DNA from: CAWDPQ01 sp963804245
GTDB lineage: Bacteria; Acidobacteriota; Vicinamibacteria; Vicinamibacterales; 2-12-FULL-66-21
Reading direction: 5' to 3'
Length of the DNA stretch: 64,000 bases
NCBI GenBank assembly: GCA_963804245.1
Contig: CAWDPQ010000010.1
Coordinates: 1-64,000, forward strand
The notes below the pieces were generated by a model that was not told the origin of the DNA, ran no database searches, and saw nothing but the letters and a program-made list of their open reading frames with translations. This document shows, piece by piece, positions 38,076 to 47,681 of the stretch. The position numbers and the translations under genes were made by a program. Within the stretch, counting starts at the first letter, position 1. Each line of letters begins with the position of its first letter.

Positions 38076-38105
38076 GGCCGCGGCAGTCATCCGCGCAGGA
38101 GTTGC

Positions 38106-38318
38106 ATGAGATACCCTTCCAAAGCTGAGACGAACGCACCAAGCGTCACCACGGAACCGCCAACGCACTGCCCGACGTGTAGCTCGCGAGAGGTCACCAC
38201 GGTGAGTAAGGTGGTCACCACGGCGACGTACTGGCGCTGCGGGAAATGCGGTGACGTGTGGAACGTCGAGCGGCGCCGTGAGGGCAGCCGCTACGCCGAT
38301 TGGCGTCGGCCGCGTTGA
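38106..38318 (+). CDS. Small zinc-ribbon protein
   Basis: A 70-residue protein with ATG 38106 after CAGGAG. It carries two CxxC knuckles: CPTC near residue 22 and CGKC near residue 45, with WRCGKCGDVWNV between and after, the usual zinc-ribbon pattern. The ends are basic (RRREGSRYADWRRPR). Such small ribbons bind nucleic acid or partner proteins; no specific role can be given. Confidence 0.6.
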   Translation: MRYPSKAETNAPSVTTEPPTHCPTCSSREVTTVSKVVTTATYWRCGKCGDVWNVERRREGSRYADWRRPR

Positions 38319-38390
38319 TCCCGAAGTGCGGGCCGCTCCTCGTTTCTGATTCAAACTGGCTCCAGAAAACCCCAAGACAGCTGCTGGTCT

Positions 38391-38430
38391 GTCAGTAGTG
38401 ATGGACAGGCGAGACCTTTTTTTGTATACG
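38391..38430 (+). promoter_or_regulatory. Promoter segment shared with the second TonB receptor
   Basis: CAGTAGTGATGGACAGGCGAG then a T-rich run and GTATACGGG closely parallels 48849-48889 (CAGTAATGGACTGGCGAG..., GTAAATACCGG) upstream of the second receptor. The words, order and spacing are nearly the same, although the downstream genes are unrelated (amidohydrolase versus receptor). It lies 43 bases before the amidohydrolase ATG. The upstream GCGAC box pair seen at the other loci is absent here. Confidence 0.5.
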
Positions 38431-38472
38431 GGTGCCACACGGATTCCCGTTGGATCTTCTGGAGGAAACGCA

Positions 38473-39777
38473 ATGAGGCGTGCATGTTTCGTATTACTGG
38501 CGCTGAGTGTTGCTGAGGCGGGCTACGCGCAGGCCACCTACGACATTCTGTTGAAGGGTGGACATGTCATCGACGGCCGGAACTCGATCGATGCCGTGCG
38601 CGACGTGGGCATCAAAGACGGCAAAATCGCCGCGGTACAGGCCAACATCCCCGCGACACAGGCCACGAAGACCATCGATGCCTCCGGCCTCTACGTCACG
38701 CCGGGTCTCATCGACATCCACGTCCACGTCTACACCGGCGAGGGTGAGAGCTACTCGCGCGGATTCCGCAGCGTCCCGCCGGACGGCTTCACGCTCGAAA
38801 GCTGCACGACCGCCGTTGCCGACGCCGGCAGCTCCGGCTGGCGCAACTTCGAAGATTTCAAGACGCGGATCATCGACAAATCCCGCACCCGCGTCTTCGC
38901 CTTCCTCAACATCGTCGGCAACGGTATGGGCGGCGGCCAGATCGAGAACAACCTGAAGGACATGGAAGGGAAAGTCACCGGTGAATTTGCGCTCAAGTAC
39001 AAGGGCATCGTCGTCGGCGTGAAGAGCGCGCACTACGGGGGACCGGAGTGGGACCCTTACATCCAGGCCGAGGAGGCGGGGAAGATCGCCGACATCCCGG
39101 TCATGGTCGACTTCGGCAACGCCAGCGTTCGCACGATCAAGGAGCTCTTCGAGAAGTATTTCCGTCCGGGGGACATCTATACGCACGCTTACGCCGGCGG
39201 CGGCCGCAAGGAGATTCTCGACGGCAAGGTCAATCCCGCGATCTTCGCGGCGCAGAAGAAGGGGATCATCTTCGACATCGGCCACGGCGGCGGCAGTTTC
39301 GTGTGGTCCACCGCAGTGCAGGCGTTCAAGGAAAAGTACTACCCCGACTCCATCTCGACCGACCTGCACATCGGCAGCATGAACGCCGGCATGAAGGACA
39401 TGGTCAATGTCATGAGCAAGTTCCTGGCGCTCGGCATGCCGCTCAAGGACATCGTCATCCGCTCGACGTGGAATCCAGCGAAGGAAATCAAGCAGGAAAC
39501 CCTGGGTCACCTCTCGGTTGGCGCACCGGCGGACGTCGCCGTCATGCGGCTCGACAAGGGCAAGTTTGGCTTCCTCGATCAGCGCGGTGGGCGTCTCGAC
39601 GGCACCCAGCGTCTTGGTTGCGAGCTGACGATGAGGGATGGGGAAGTGGTGTACGACCTGAACGGCCTTGCCAGCCTCCCCTGGGAGAAGATGCCCCCGC
39701 CCACCCCCGGGAGAGGCGGCAGGGGGAGAGGCAATCCAGGGAACCCTGGGAGTGCCGGCGGCAGAGGCAACCGCTGA
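38473..39777 (+). CDS. Exported amidohydrolase/deacetylase (dihydroorotase-like), copy 1
   Basis: A 434-residue metal-dependent hydrolase with a signal peptide (ACFVLLALSVAEAGYAQ). ATG 38473 follows GGAGGAAAC. The urease-fold metal motifs are H-x-H in LIDIHVHVY, a probable carboxylated Lys in VGVKSAHYGG, His in YTHAYAGGG, His in FDIGHGGGSF and Asp in STDLHIGSMN. It matches the amidohydrolase/deacetylase group often partnered with SelA-like PLP enzymes, and it has a close paralogue at 62586-63950. The C-terminus is a Gly/Arg-rich tail (GRGGRGRGNPGNPG). It is co-directional with the quinoprotein-like gene 16 bases downstream. The substrate is probably an N-acyl or cyclic amide. Confidence 0.88.
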   Translation: MRRACFVLLALSVAEAGYAQATYDILLKGGHVIDGRNSIDAVRDVGIKDGKIAAVQANIPATQATKTIDASGLYVTPGLIDIHVHVYTGEGESYSRGFRSVPPDGFTLESCTTAVADAGSSGWRNFEDFKTRIIDKSRTRVFAFLNIVGNGMGGGQIENNLKDMEGKVTGEFALKYKGIVVGVKSAHYGGPEWDPYIQAEEAGKIADIPVMVDFGNASVRTIKELFEKYFRPGDIYTHAYAGGGRKEILDGKVNPAIFAAQKKGIIFDIGHGGGSFVWSTAVQAFKEKYYPDSISTDLHIGSMNAGMKDMVNVMSKFLALGMPLKDIVIRSTWNPAKEIKQETLGHLSVGAPADVAVMRLDKGKFGFLDQRGGRLDGTQRLGCELTMRDGEVVYDLNGLASLPWEKMPPPTPGRGGRGRGNPGNPGSAGGRGNR

Positions 39778-39793
39778 ACCTGGTATTTCGCTG

Positions 39794-41074
39794 ATGTTCT
39801 GGATCCTGCTTCTCACCGCCACGCTGGCGCAGACCAACTGGCCACAGTTCCGCGGGCCCGGTTCGGCCGGGCTCGCGGACAATCCGCGGCTTCCCGATCG
39901 CTGGAGCGAGACGGAAAACGTTGCCTGGAAGACCGACATCCCCGGGCTCGGCTGGAGCTCGCCGATCGTCTGGGGTGACCGCGTCTTCGTCACCTCGGTT
40001 GTTCCGATGGTCGATCAGGAGAAGCCGAAGATCGGCATCTACCTGGATGGACGCCGAACCACACCGCCGCCCGGCGAGCATCGCTGGATGGTGTACTGCA
40101 TCGACTTCAAGACCGGCAAGATCCGCTGGGAGCGGGAGGTGCATCGCGGTGAGCCGAAGAGCGCGCACCATCTGAAGAACAGCTTTGCCTCCGAGACGCC
40201 GGTCACCGACGGCGAGCGCGTCTACGCCTATTTCGGGAATGTCGGCGTGTTTGCGTTCGACGTGGACGGGAAGCCGCTCTGGTCGCATCCCATTGGTCCG
40301 TTCCCGATGCGCGGCGGTTGGGGTACCGCCGCTTCACCTGTCCTCCACAAGGGCCGCCTCTTCATCGTCTGCGACAACGACGAGAAGTCGTCCATGGTCG
40401 CCTACGATGCCAAGACCGGCGCGGAGGTCTGGCGCGTGGACCGCGACGAGAAGAGCAGCTGGGCCACGCCGCATGTCTGGGAGCACGACGGGATGACGGA
40501 GATCGTGACCAACGCCTCGGGGCGCATCCGGTCCTACGATGTCGACGGGAAGTTGCTGTGGGAACTGGGTGGGGCGAGCTCGATTGCCATCCCAACGCCG
40601 CTCTCGCGGTTTGGCATGGTCTATGTTTCCTCGGGGTACGTCCAGGACGAAAATCGGCCGGTGTTTGCGGTGCGGCCCGGGGGGACCGTCGCCTGGTCTC
40701 TTCCCCAGGGAGGACCTTATAACACCTCGCCGATCATCTACGGCGATTACTACTACACGCTGTTCGACCGTGGGTTTCTGACGTGTCACGACGCCCGGAC
40801 CGGCAAGGAGATCTACGGCAAAGTCCGGCTCGATCCGGCGGCGGGTGCTTTTACGGCTTCCCCGTGGGCCTACAACGGCAAGATCTTCCTGCTGAGCGAG
40901 GACGGCGTCACGTTCGTCGTGCAGGCAGGGCCGGAGTACCGCCTCCTCGGGAGGAACTCGCTCGACGAGATGGCGCTGGCGACGCCGGCCATCAGCGCCG
41001 GCAGCCTCGTCATCCGGACGGCGTCGAAGCTTTACCGGATCACCGCCCCGGACCGGCCTTCAGCAACAAAGTAG
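39794..41074 (+). CDS. Exported PQQ-binding-like beta-propeller protein
   Basis: A 426-residue outer-membrane-assembly/quinoprotein-like propeller. ATG 39794 gives a short signal (MFWILLLTATLAQ), then NWPQFRGPGSAGLADN, the usual opening of this exported family. Repeated blades contain AYDAKTGAEVWRV, FDVDGKPLWSH and CHDARTGKEIYG. No dehydrogenase Cys-Cys or heme motif is seen, so PQQ binding is possible but unproved. It follows the amidohydrolase gene by 16 bases and very probably shares its transcript. Its stop codon begins a long palindromic element. Confidence 0.82.
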   Translation: MFWILLLTATLAQTNWPQFRGPGSAGLADNPRLPDRWSETENVAWKTDIPGLGWSSPIVWGDRVFVTSVVPMVDQEKPKIGIYLDGRRTTPPPGEHRWMVYCIDFKTGKIRWEREVHRGEPKSAHHLKNSFASETPVTDGERVYAYFGNVGVFAFDVDGKPLWSHPIGPFPMRGGWGTAASPVLHKGRLFIVCDNDEKSSMVAYDAKTGAEVWRVDRDEKSSWATPHVWEHDGMTEIVTNASGRIRSYDVDGKLLWELGGASSIAIPTPLSRFGMVYVSSGYVQDENRPVFAVRPGGTVAWSLPQGGPYNTSPIIYGDYYYTLFDRGFLTCHDARTGKEIYGKVRLDPAAGAFTASPWAYNGKIFLLSEDGVTFVVQAGPEYRLLGRNSLDEMALATPAISAGSLVIRTASKLYRITAPDRPSATK

Positions 41075-41148
41075 GCCCGCCCTTCCGCCGTCGCTGAAGC
41101 TACGGCGGACCGCCAGAGCCTTGGCGACGGCGGTGAGGGCGGGCGTTA
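41072..41148. repeat. Nested palindrome after the propeller gene
   Basis: The stop TAG opens TAGGCCCGCCC, which pairs with GGGCGGGCG near 41140. Inside, CGCCGTCGC pairs with GCGACGGCG, and GAAGCTACGGCGG is a familiar palindromic word. This is two nested dispersed palindromes, acting as a likely terminator that separates the amidohydrolase/propeller pair from the receptor operon. Confidence 0.65.
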
Positions 41149-41200
41149 GTTCTCTCCCAGGTAGAGGAAAGTGGTCGGATTCCTCGGAAATACGAGGGGT

Positions 41201-41267
41201 GCGACTTGAACGATGATCTTTGCGACATTAGTTAGTGATTCCGTCGGCGTTTTGCGGTAAAAGTCCT
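41201..41267 (+). promoter_or_regulatory. GCGAC-N16-GCGAC element and promoter before TonB receptor 1
   Basis: GCGAC at 41201-41205 is repeated at 41222-41226, exactly 21 bases on, with GATGATCTTTGCGAC as the second box. Farther on, GGCGTTTTGCGGTAAAAG resembles the equivalent region at 48870-48889. The ATG is at 41339. This is the same arrangement as at 48822 and 62494. The 21-base direct repeat fits AraC-type DNA-binding domains; see the linked findings. Confidence 0.55.
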
Positions 41268-41338
41268 CCATCCACACTGGATATTTGTGTCTCTACTGGA
41301 CCGCCTCGGATGGCGCTCTCCAAGAAAGGAAGCTTCGA

Positions 41339-44300
41339 ATGCGTCGCCTTGTCACCTCCTTCCTGCGCTTGAGCTTTGTCGCGCTGGTCGGGCTCATGAT
41401 GACCCTGCCGGCCGCGGCGCAGACCGGCCTGGCCACCGCTGACCGGACTTGTCTCGGACACGTCCGGTGGCGCGGTGCCCGGCGTGACCGTCACCGCCAC
41501 CAACCAGGCGACGAACATCGCCTACACCGGCGTCACCAACGATGCCGGCAACTACATCATCACGAGCGTCCCGATCGGACAGTACGTGGTGACCGTGGAT
41601 CTGACGGGATTCAAAGGCGCGCAGTCGAAGGTGGTCCTGTCAGCGGCGCAGACGGCGCGCGTCGACTTCCAGATGGAGGTCGGCAGCGTCGAGGAACGGG
41701 TCGACGTCGTGGCGATGAGCGCGGTGTTGCAGACCGAAAACGCGGTCGTCGGCAAGATCGTGGAACGGGAGCAGATCGAGCGCCTGCCGGCACAGGGGCG
41801 CAACCTGTCGACGGCGACGCTGTACGTAGCCGGCGTGACCTCTACCCAGCCCAGCCAGTTCGACACCATGCGAGGCGGCGGCCGTCCGGCTGTCAACGGC
41901 CAGCGCGTCCAGGGCAACAACTTCACGGTCGACGGCATCGACGCGAATGAGGGCATCAACAACCAAATCCTCTACCAGCCGAGCCCGGATGCGGTGGAAC
42001 AAGTCAGCGTCGAGACCAACAACTACTCGGCCGAGCTCGGGAACGTGGCCGGCGCCGTCGTCAACATGGTCATCAAGTCGGGGACCAACCAGTTTCGAGG
42101 AAACGGCTTCTACTATCTCCGTGACAACGAGCTGGCGGCGACGCCGTGGGCCACGAACCGTGCGGGCGGCACGAAGTCCAACTTCACGCGCGACACGTTC
42201 GGCGGCACGATCGGCGGGCCGATCCTCCAGAACAAGTTGTTCTTCTTCGGCAACTATCAGGGTGGACGTCAGGACACACCGCCGGCGCAATCCTTCGCGA
42301 CGGTCGTGCCCGATGCGTGGCGTCAGGGCGACCTGAGCAGCCTGCTGCAACGCAGTTCCCCGATTGTCATCCGCGACCCACTGACCGGTCAGCCCTTTCC
42401 CAACAACCAGATCCCGGTGAACCGCTTCAGCCAGTTTGCGCGAAACCTGTTCGCTGACGAGACGCTGTACCCGCGGGCCAACGTCGCGCGTCCGATGAGC
42501 GACTTCCGCGAGAACTATCGCGATACCACCGCATCGGAGCAGAACGTCGATCAGTACGACGTGAAGTTCGACTGGAACGCCTCGGCCAGCGACAAGTTGT
42601 ACGTGCGCTACTCGCGGCAGACGGGCGATTCAGCGACGACGAAGACAATCATGCCGCTGTCGTTCACGTCAGGGTCTGAGAACCCGTTCTGGGGCGTCGC
42701 CACGAACTGGAACCGCATCTTCGGCAACTCGATCGTCAACGACCTGCTCGTCGGATACAGCGACGGATCGTCGCTCAGCATCCCGCTGGATCCGCTGGGA
42801 CTCGGGGAGCTCAATAACCGTCTCGGCATCGCCGGCGACCAGGTCATGCGCGGTTTGACATCCATCCGATGGGGTAACGACATCACCGAAATCGGCAGCG
42901 CCGAAACCGGCACCGACAATGTCAACCAGAACTTCCAGATCAACGAGCGGCTGACGTGGCTGCGCGGCCGGCACTCCTTGAAGTTCGGCGGCTCCTGGAA
43001 CTACTCCCACAGCAAGTCGCACTATCCCGGCAACAATGGCCGCAACGGATTCATCGCCTTTAACATGTTCAATTTCACGGGCCAGCCGTTTTCGGACTTC
43101 CTGCTCGATCAGGTGTCGCAGAAGGGCCGAGGCTCGGCGACGGAGGCGTGGACGCACCTTCAGCATCGCATCGGCCTCTTCGCCGCGGACGATTTCAAGA
43201 TCACCGGCAACCTGACGTTGAATCTTGGCATCCGCTGGGCGTACACGTCGCCGTTCGTCGAGGCGGATGACCGCCAGGCGAATTTCGATCTCACGAACGC
43301 GGCACAGCTCCTCGCGGGCCAGAACGGCAACAGCCGCGCGCTCTACGACGCGTATTACAACGGCTGGGAGCCGCGCGTGGGATTTGCCTACCGGCCCGGC
43401 GAGCGCTGGGTGTTCCGCGGCGGCTACGGCATCACGCAGTACATGGAAGGCACCGGCGCCAACCTGCGGCTGCCGCTCAATCCCCCGTTCTTCTTCGAGA
43501 CTGACGTCAGATACGACGCGACCAGCGGTGCCGGGAACATTGCCACCGGATTCGTTGGTTTGCAGCCGCTCGATCGTCCGTCGGGACAGGTGCGCGCCTG
43601 GGATCCGAATCTGCGGCCGCAGTTCACGCAGCAGTGGAACTTCTTCACCGAGTACCTGCTGGGATCGCGCTCGTCGATCAACATCGGCTACGTCGGCAAC
43701 TGGTCGACAGAGCTCGTCACGCCGATTGACGGCAACCAGCCGCTGCCGGGCACCGGCGATCCGTCGACGTGGCTGCCGGTGCAGCAGCGCCGGCCGCTCT
43801 ATCCGTTCAACCCGCTGATCCAGTCGATCAGCACGACGGCGTCGCGCGGACGGTCCAACTACAACGGGCTGCAGTCGACCTTCAAGCAGCGGCTCTGGAA
43901 CGGGCTGGACTTCGTCGCCAACTACACGTGGAGCAAGTCGATGGCGAACAACTCCGGCTACTTCGGCAACGCCGGCGTCGCCGGCGAAGGGCGCCTACCC
44001 GCAGAACAGCTACGACATCGAAGCCAACTACGGTCCGGCGGCGTACGATGCGCGGCACATCTTCTCGATGGCGGGCAGCTACGATCTGCCGTTCGGCCGC
44101 GAGCGGCAGTTCGGTAGCAACTGGAACGGGGTGGTCGATGCGGTGCTCGGTGGCTGGTCCACCAGCTTCGCGACGACGGCGCACACCGGCTTCCCGATCA
44201 CGGTGACCGACGGCTCGAACCCGTCGCTCCAGGCGTCGCGTTCGCCTGAGCGGCCGAATCGCGTCGGCGACGGTTCCGTGGAGAACCCGACGATCGAGCG

Positions 44301-44589
44301 CTGGCTCGACCGTTCGGCGTTCGTCTCGGCTCCGCGCGGATCGTTCGGCAATTCGGGTGTCGGCATCGTGCGCGCGCCTGGCTACTGGAACATCGACATG
44401 TCGCTCAGCAAGCGATTCCTGACGTTCGGCCGTCAGTTCCTGATGATCCGCGGCGAGATGTTCAACGTGCTCAATCACCCGAACTTCGGCGCGCCGCAGA
44501 CCAACATCCAGAACACGGCATTCGGCACGATCACCAGCACGGTTGGCGACGCGAGGATCGTGACTCTGGTAGCCAAGTACATCTTCTGA
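41339..44589 (+). CDS. TonB-dependent receptor with N-terminal carboxypeptidase-like domain, copy 1, two frameshifts
   Basis: An outer-membrane receptor of about 1083 residues. ATG 41339 gives a signal peptide (LSFVALVGLMMTLPAAAQ). A Cna-B/CarboxypepD-type beta domain (GVTVTATNQATNIAYTGV, NAGNYIITSVPIG) follows, then the plug (NNFTVDGIDANEGINNQ, VNMVIKSGTNQFRGNGFYY) and a long barrel with the terminal phrase TLVAKYIF ending in Phe. The frame shifts near 41440 inside the first beta domain and near 43995 at a G-run; both restore homology at once. It is about 65-70% identical by eye to the receptor at 48967-52232. It heads a unit with DUF362 and two exported proteins. Confidence 0.9.
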
Positions 44590-44594
44590 TTAGC

Positions 44595-44698
44595 TCCCAG
44601 CCTTCAGCTTCCAGCCTCCAGCTGTCAGCTTCCAGCCGTCAGCTGGGGGCTGGCGGCTCTCGCTGGAAGCTGGTGGCTGGCAGCTGGAAGCTAACCCA
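44595..44698. repeat. AGCTTCCAGC inverted-repeat spacer, receptor/DUF362 copy 1
   Basis: The left half is built of CAGCTTCCAGC words and the right half of GCTGGAAGCTGG words, so the spacer folds into a long imperfect hairpin. It starts six bases after the receptor stop and ends two bases before the DUF362 ATG. The same element is in the same place in copy 2 (52237-52345). Confidence 0.7.
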
Positions 44699-44700
44699 CC

Positions 44701-45819
44701 ATGGATCGTAGAGAGTTCCTCGCCGCAATGGCCGCCGTGCCGGCCATCGGCGCACTGCAGACCACTCGTCCCATTCCCGACTACCGCGTCGTCACCAAGT
44801 TCAAGCCGGCGGCGGAGCCGGGCATGCCCGGCAAGTATCCGGGACGTGTCGTCACGGTTCATTCGCCGAAATGCATCGATGAAGTCACGGAAAAGGTCGA
44901 CGTGCCGACGGTCAAGGAGATGATCGCGCGCGGCATGACGACGCTCACCGAGGACAAGGATGCACGCGATAGCTGGGCGCGGTTTTTCAACGCGCAGGAT
45001 TTCGTCGGAATCAAGATCAACTGTTCCGGGGCACCGGGCGCGATGTCGATGCCCGACGTGGTGGCGGAGATCTGTCGCAACCTGATCACCGTCGGCGTCA
45101 AGGCGGAGAACATCGTCATCCACGAGCGTGGCGGCGGTCAGATTCTCAACGCGAAATACGACCAGTTCGTCCCGACAGGCGTGCGCGTCGAGTCGTCGAA
45201 CTGGCTCGGCTTCGATCCTGGCGTGTACGTCGAGGCGAATTTCTTCGGCGAGGACGATACGCGGTCGTTCCTGCTGCGGATGGCCACCGAGAAGTTCACG
45301 AAGATCATCAACGTGCCGAACATGAAGGATCACGGCGCGTCAGGTGTGACCGGGTGCCTCAAGAACATCGCCTATGGCGAGTTCAACAACGTCGCGCGAT
45401 CGCACTACCGATCGCAGACCGAGACGCTGACATTCATCGGCACCCTCGCCGCCACCGAGCCGATACGGTCGCGCACCGTTCTCCAGATCATGGACGGGCT
45501 GCGCGGCGTCTGGCACGCCGGGCCGTTCTCGACCGAGAAGCGCTATCGCTTCTACCCGAAGCAGATGAAGTTCGGCACCGATCCGGTCGCCATCGACCGC
45601 TTCCTGATCGACGTCATCGACGACAAGCGCAAGCAGGAAGGGGCGATCTCGGTCTGGGAGCGGGACATGAAGTATTTCAGTACCAAGCTCCAGGACTGGC
45701 AGGCCAGTCCGAACGTCAATCGCTTCATCCGTGAACCGGGGCACATCGAATACGCGTCGAAGCTCGGTCTCGGCGTCTACGACACGGCCAAGATCAAACA
45801 TGTGGAACTCACGGTATGA
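44701..45819 (+). CDS. DUF362 protein with Tat-type signal, copy 1
   Basis: A 372-residue protein of the DUF362 family. It starts MDRREFLAAMAAVPAIGAL, a twin-arginine-like export signal. The family core is visible in FVGIKINCSGAPG, the mid-region IVIHERGGGQIL and IINVPNMKDHGASGVTGCLKN (around residues 202-222). No 4Fe-4S Cys cluster, found in some DUF362 proteins, is present. The biochemical role of the family is not established. It is about 80% identical to the copy at 52417-53535. It follows the receptor through a structured spacer and is probably in the same operon. Gene intact. Confidence 0.88.
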   Translation: MDRREFLAAMAAVPAIGALQTTRPIPDYRVVTKFKPAAEPGMPGKYPGRVVTVHSPKCIDEVTEKVDVPTVKEMIARGMTTLTEDKDARDSWARFFNAQDFVGIKINCSGAPGAMSMPDVVAEICRNLITVGVKAENIVIHERGGGQILNAKYDQFVPTGVRVESSNWLGFDPGVYVEANFFGEDDTRSFLLRMATEKFTKIINVPNMKDHGASGVTGCLKNIAYGEFNNVARSHYRSQTETLTFIGTLAATEPIRSRTVLQIMDGLRGVWHAGPFSTEKRYRFYPKQMKFGTDPVAIDRFLIDVIDDKRKQEGAISVWERDMKYFSTKLQDWQASPNVNRFIREPGHIEYASKLGLGVYDTAKIKHVELTV

Positions 45820-45860
45820 ATCCGAGATCAAGACGGCTTCAGAGATCAGGAGAGTTTTCA

Positions 45861-45953
45861 CAGGAGATCAGAAGATCAGGAGGTCTTCTCTTGAAAACCC
45901 CAATTTCTACGGTTTTTGAAAACCCAAATTACTCCTGATCTCTTGATCTCCTG
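45861..45953. repeat. Inverted repeat (CAGGAGATCA...) inserted before the unknown exported gene, copy 1
   Basis: Left arm 45861-45882 (CAGGAGATCAGAAGATCAGG...) pairs with right arm 45932-45953 at 20 of 22 positions. The loop contains GAAAACCC twice. In copy 2 the DUF362 stop and the next start overlap as ATGA, with no such spacer. The element has therefore been added in copy 1 and runs into the start region of the next gene. Confidence 0.65.
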
Positions 45954-46911
45954 TAAGACGGGCGCGGTGGTTCTCTCGTGCATCGCCGCGCTGATGGGCG
46001 GCGCGCTCCTGGCCTCGACCGCGGAGGCGCCGCCGGAGAGCGGACACCTCTTCGTCACCGCCGGAGCGTCGGCGCTCGTGACGGAGGGTCTCGCGGCCGC
46101 CGCGCCGACGGGGACTGAAGCGGAATCGTTTCAGGAGGTGCCCAGCCCCGGTCTGCGCTTTGTCGCCAACGTAGCGCAGGCAACCACGGCGCCATGGATC
46201 GACTCCAACGCCTGGCGGTACCACCGCGGGCTGCGCAAGGCCAACTACTCGAAGCTGGCTGCCGGCGCCGGCCCGCTTGCGGCGGCGGAAGCCTTCGCGT
46301 TCGGCGTCGACGCGATTCTGAATCCCGAGGCGGCCGATCTCGAAGAGCTCAAGAAGATGCTGCGGTTCCTGAAGGCGCAGGAGGCGCCGCGGCTGCCGGC
46401 GATGGCAAACATCGGCGTCGTTGATTCGCAGTCGGCGCTGCTGCCGGAGGCTTTGAACCTGCTGTCCAGGCGGAACCTCCTCTATAAGGTCGTGACCGCA
46501 CCGGACCGTTCGCTCGACCTGAACGTGCAACTCGGTTCGGCGGACTTCCCGGAATCGCTGGCGGCGAACCCCAGCGACTTCGCCGCGCGCGTGCGAAGCA
46601 AGCTGGGGGACGACAAGCGGTTGGTCCGGCTGTATGGCACCAGCTCGGTGATGGCCTATCTGACCGGCGACGCCAAGGCCGCCCGCCTGTACCTGTTGTC
46701 ATATGGCGGCAGTCGCCGGCAGCAGGCCACCGGCGCGCAGCAAGGGATTCGCGTGCGCGTGCTCGGTCGCTATCGTCCCTTGAAAGTCGCGGCTTATGAC
46801 GCGCCGGCCGACGCCGCGCTCGTGGACGTCGACAATCCAGGCAACGCGACCGAATTCAGCATGCCGCCGCTGAAGACGATTGCGGTCGTCGATCTCGAGC
46901 GGCTCAAGTAG
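45916..46911 (+). CDS. Exported protein of unknown function, copy 1
   Basis: 331 codons from a TTG at 45916; the true start is uncertain because a repeat element overlaps it. The hydrophobic signal (VVLSCIAALMGGALLASTAEA) follows. Shared landmarks with copy 2 are SFQEVPSPGLRFVANVA, PWIDSNAWRYHRGLRKANY, NIGVVDSQSALLPEALNLLS and a C-terminal beta-rich domain ending TIAVVDLERLK. The middle part resembles a flavodoxin/GATase-like sandwich and the end a beta sandwich, as in some glycoside-hydrolase-like proteins, but no catalytic motif is identifiable. It lies 14 bases before the CBM9-like gene. Conserved as a pair with it in both copies. Confidence 0.6.
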   Translation: MKTQITPDLLISCKTGAVVLSCIAALMGGALLASTAEAPPESGHLFVTAGASALVTEGLAAAAPTGTEAESFQEVPSPGLRFVANVAQATTAPWIDSNAWRYHRGLRKANYSKLAAGAGPLAAAEAFAFGVDAILNPEAADLEELKKMLRFLKAQEAPRLPAMANIGVVDSQSALLPEALNLLSRRNLLYKVVTAPDRSLDLNVQLGSADFPESLAANPSDFAARVRSKLGDDKRLVRLYGTSSVMAYLTGDAKAARLYLLSYGGSRRQQATGAQQGIRVRVLGRYRPLKVAAYDAPADAALVDVDNPGNATEFSMPPLKTIAVVDLERLK

Positions 46912-46925
46912 ACTGCCGTCGATCA

Positions 46926-47618
46926 ATGCGCTCGCTCACTGTCGTTCTGATGCTCGCCGCATTCGCCGGCGGAGCCATGCAGGAATCCGCCGTTCTGACG
47001 AGCGCGTTTTCCGCCAAGGATCTCGAGCCGAATACTGATCCCACGAGCGCCGTCTGGGCCAAGGCGCCCCGCGTCACCGCCGACCGCAACTACCTCGGCG
47101 AGCCGATCGCCGGTCCGCCGACGGAGATCCGTTCGCGCTGGACGAAAGAGCATCTGTATCTGCTGTACATCTGCCCGTACGACGAGCTCAATCTGAAGCC
47201 GGACCCGGACCGCTCGGCGGAGACGCCGCGGCTGTGGAACTGGGATGTTGGCGAGGCTTTCATCGGATCGGATTTCGAGAAGATCACTCGCTACAAGGAA
47301 TTTCAGGTGTCGCCACAGGGCGAATTCGTCGACCTCGACATCGATCGCGAGAACCCGAAGGGACAGGCGGGCGGGAAGTGGAATTCCGGGTTCACGGTGG
47401 CGGCGCGCATCGATGCGCAAGCGAAGATCTGGTACGGGATGATGCGCATCCCGTTCTCTGCCATCGACACGCGTACGCCGGAAAAGGGTCGCGAGCTGCG
47501 CGCGGGTCTCTATCGCATCGCCGGTGTCGGTGAGACCAAGAAGTACTACGCGTGGCGGCCGACGGGCCAGACCACGTTCCACGCCCCGCAAGCCTTCGGC
47601 ACGATTCGCTTGGAGTGA
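46926..47618 (+). CDS. Exported CBM9-like carbohydrate-binding domain protein, copy 1
   Basis: A 230-residue protein with signal peptide (SLTVVLMLAAFAGGAMQ) and one CBM9-like (DOMON-type) beta-sandwich. Typical phrases are IRSRWTKEHLYLLYICPYDE, NWDVGEAFIGSDFEKITRYKEFQVSPQGEFVDLDID and a final FHAPQAFGTIRLE. The family binds sugars or, in related domains, redox cofactors. Here it is a stand-alone exported domain, paralogous to 54492-55184 (about 65% identical). Closely spaced after the unknown exported gene. It is likely a periplasmic ligand-binding partner of the receptor system. Confidence 0.78.
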   Translation: MRSLTVVLMLAAFAGGAMQESAVLTSAFSAKDLEPNTDPTSAVWAKAPRVTADRNYLGEPIAGPPTEIRSRWTKEHLYLLYICPYDELNLKPDPDRSAETPRLWNWDVGEAFIGSDFEKITRYKEFQVSPQGEFVDLDIDRENPKGQAGGKWNSGFTVAARIDAQAKIWYGMMRIPFSAIDTRTPEKGRELRAGLYRIAGVGETKKYYAWRPTGQTTFHAPQAFGTIRLE

Positions 47619-47622
47619 GAGC

Positions 47623-47673
47623 GGGGTCAGATCTGTTTCGAACAGGACGTGCAAGAGACAGAGATCTCTGACC
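47623..47673. repeat. Diverged GGGGTCAGATC inverted repeat
   Basis: GGGGTCAGATCTGTTTC faces GAGACAGAGATCTCTGACCC across a short spacer containing AACAGGAC. It is a shorter, diverged relative of the element at 27892-27966. It separates the convergent CBM9-like and ApbE genes. Confidence 0.6.
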
Positions 47674-47681
47674 CTCTCGGT

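Noticed and set aside
38494..39993. Minus-strand frame opposite amidohydrolase 1
   Set aside because: Shadow of the conserved amidohydrolase reading frame; no ribosome site or family match.
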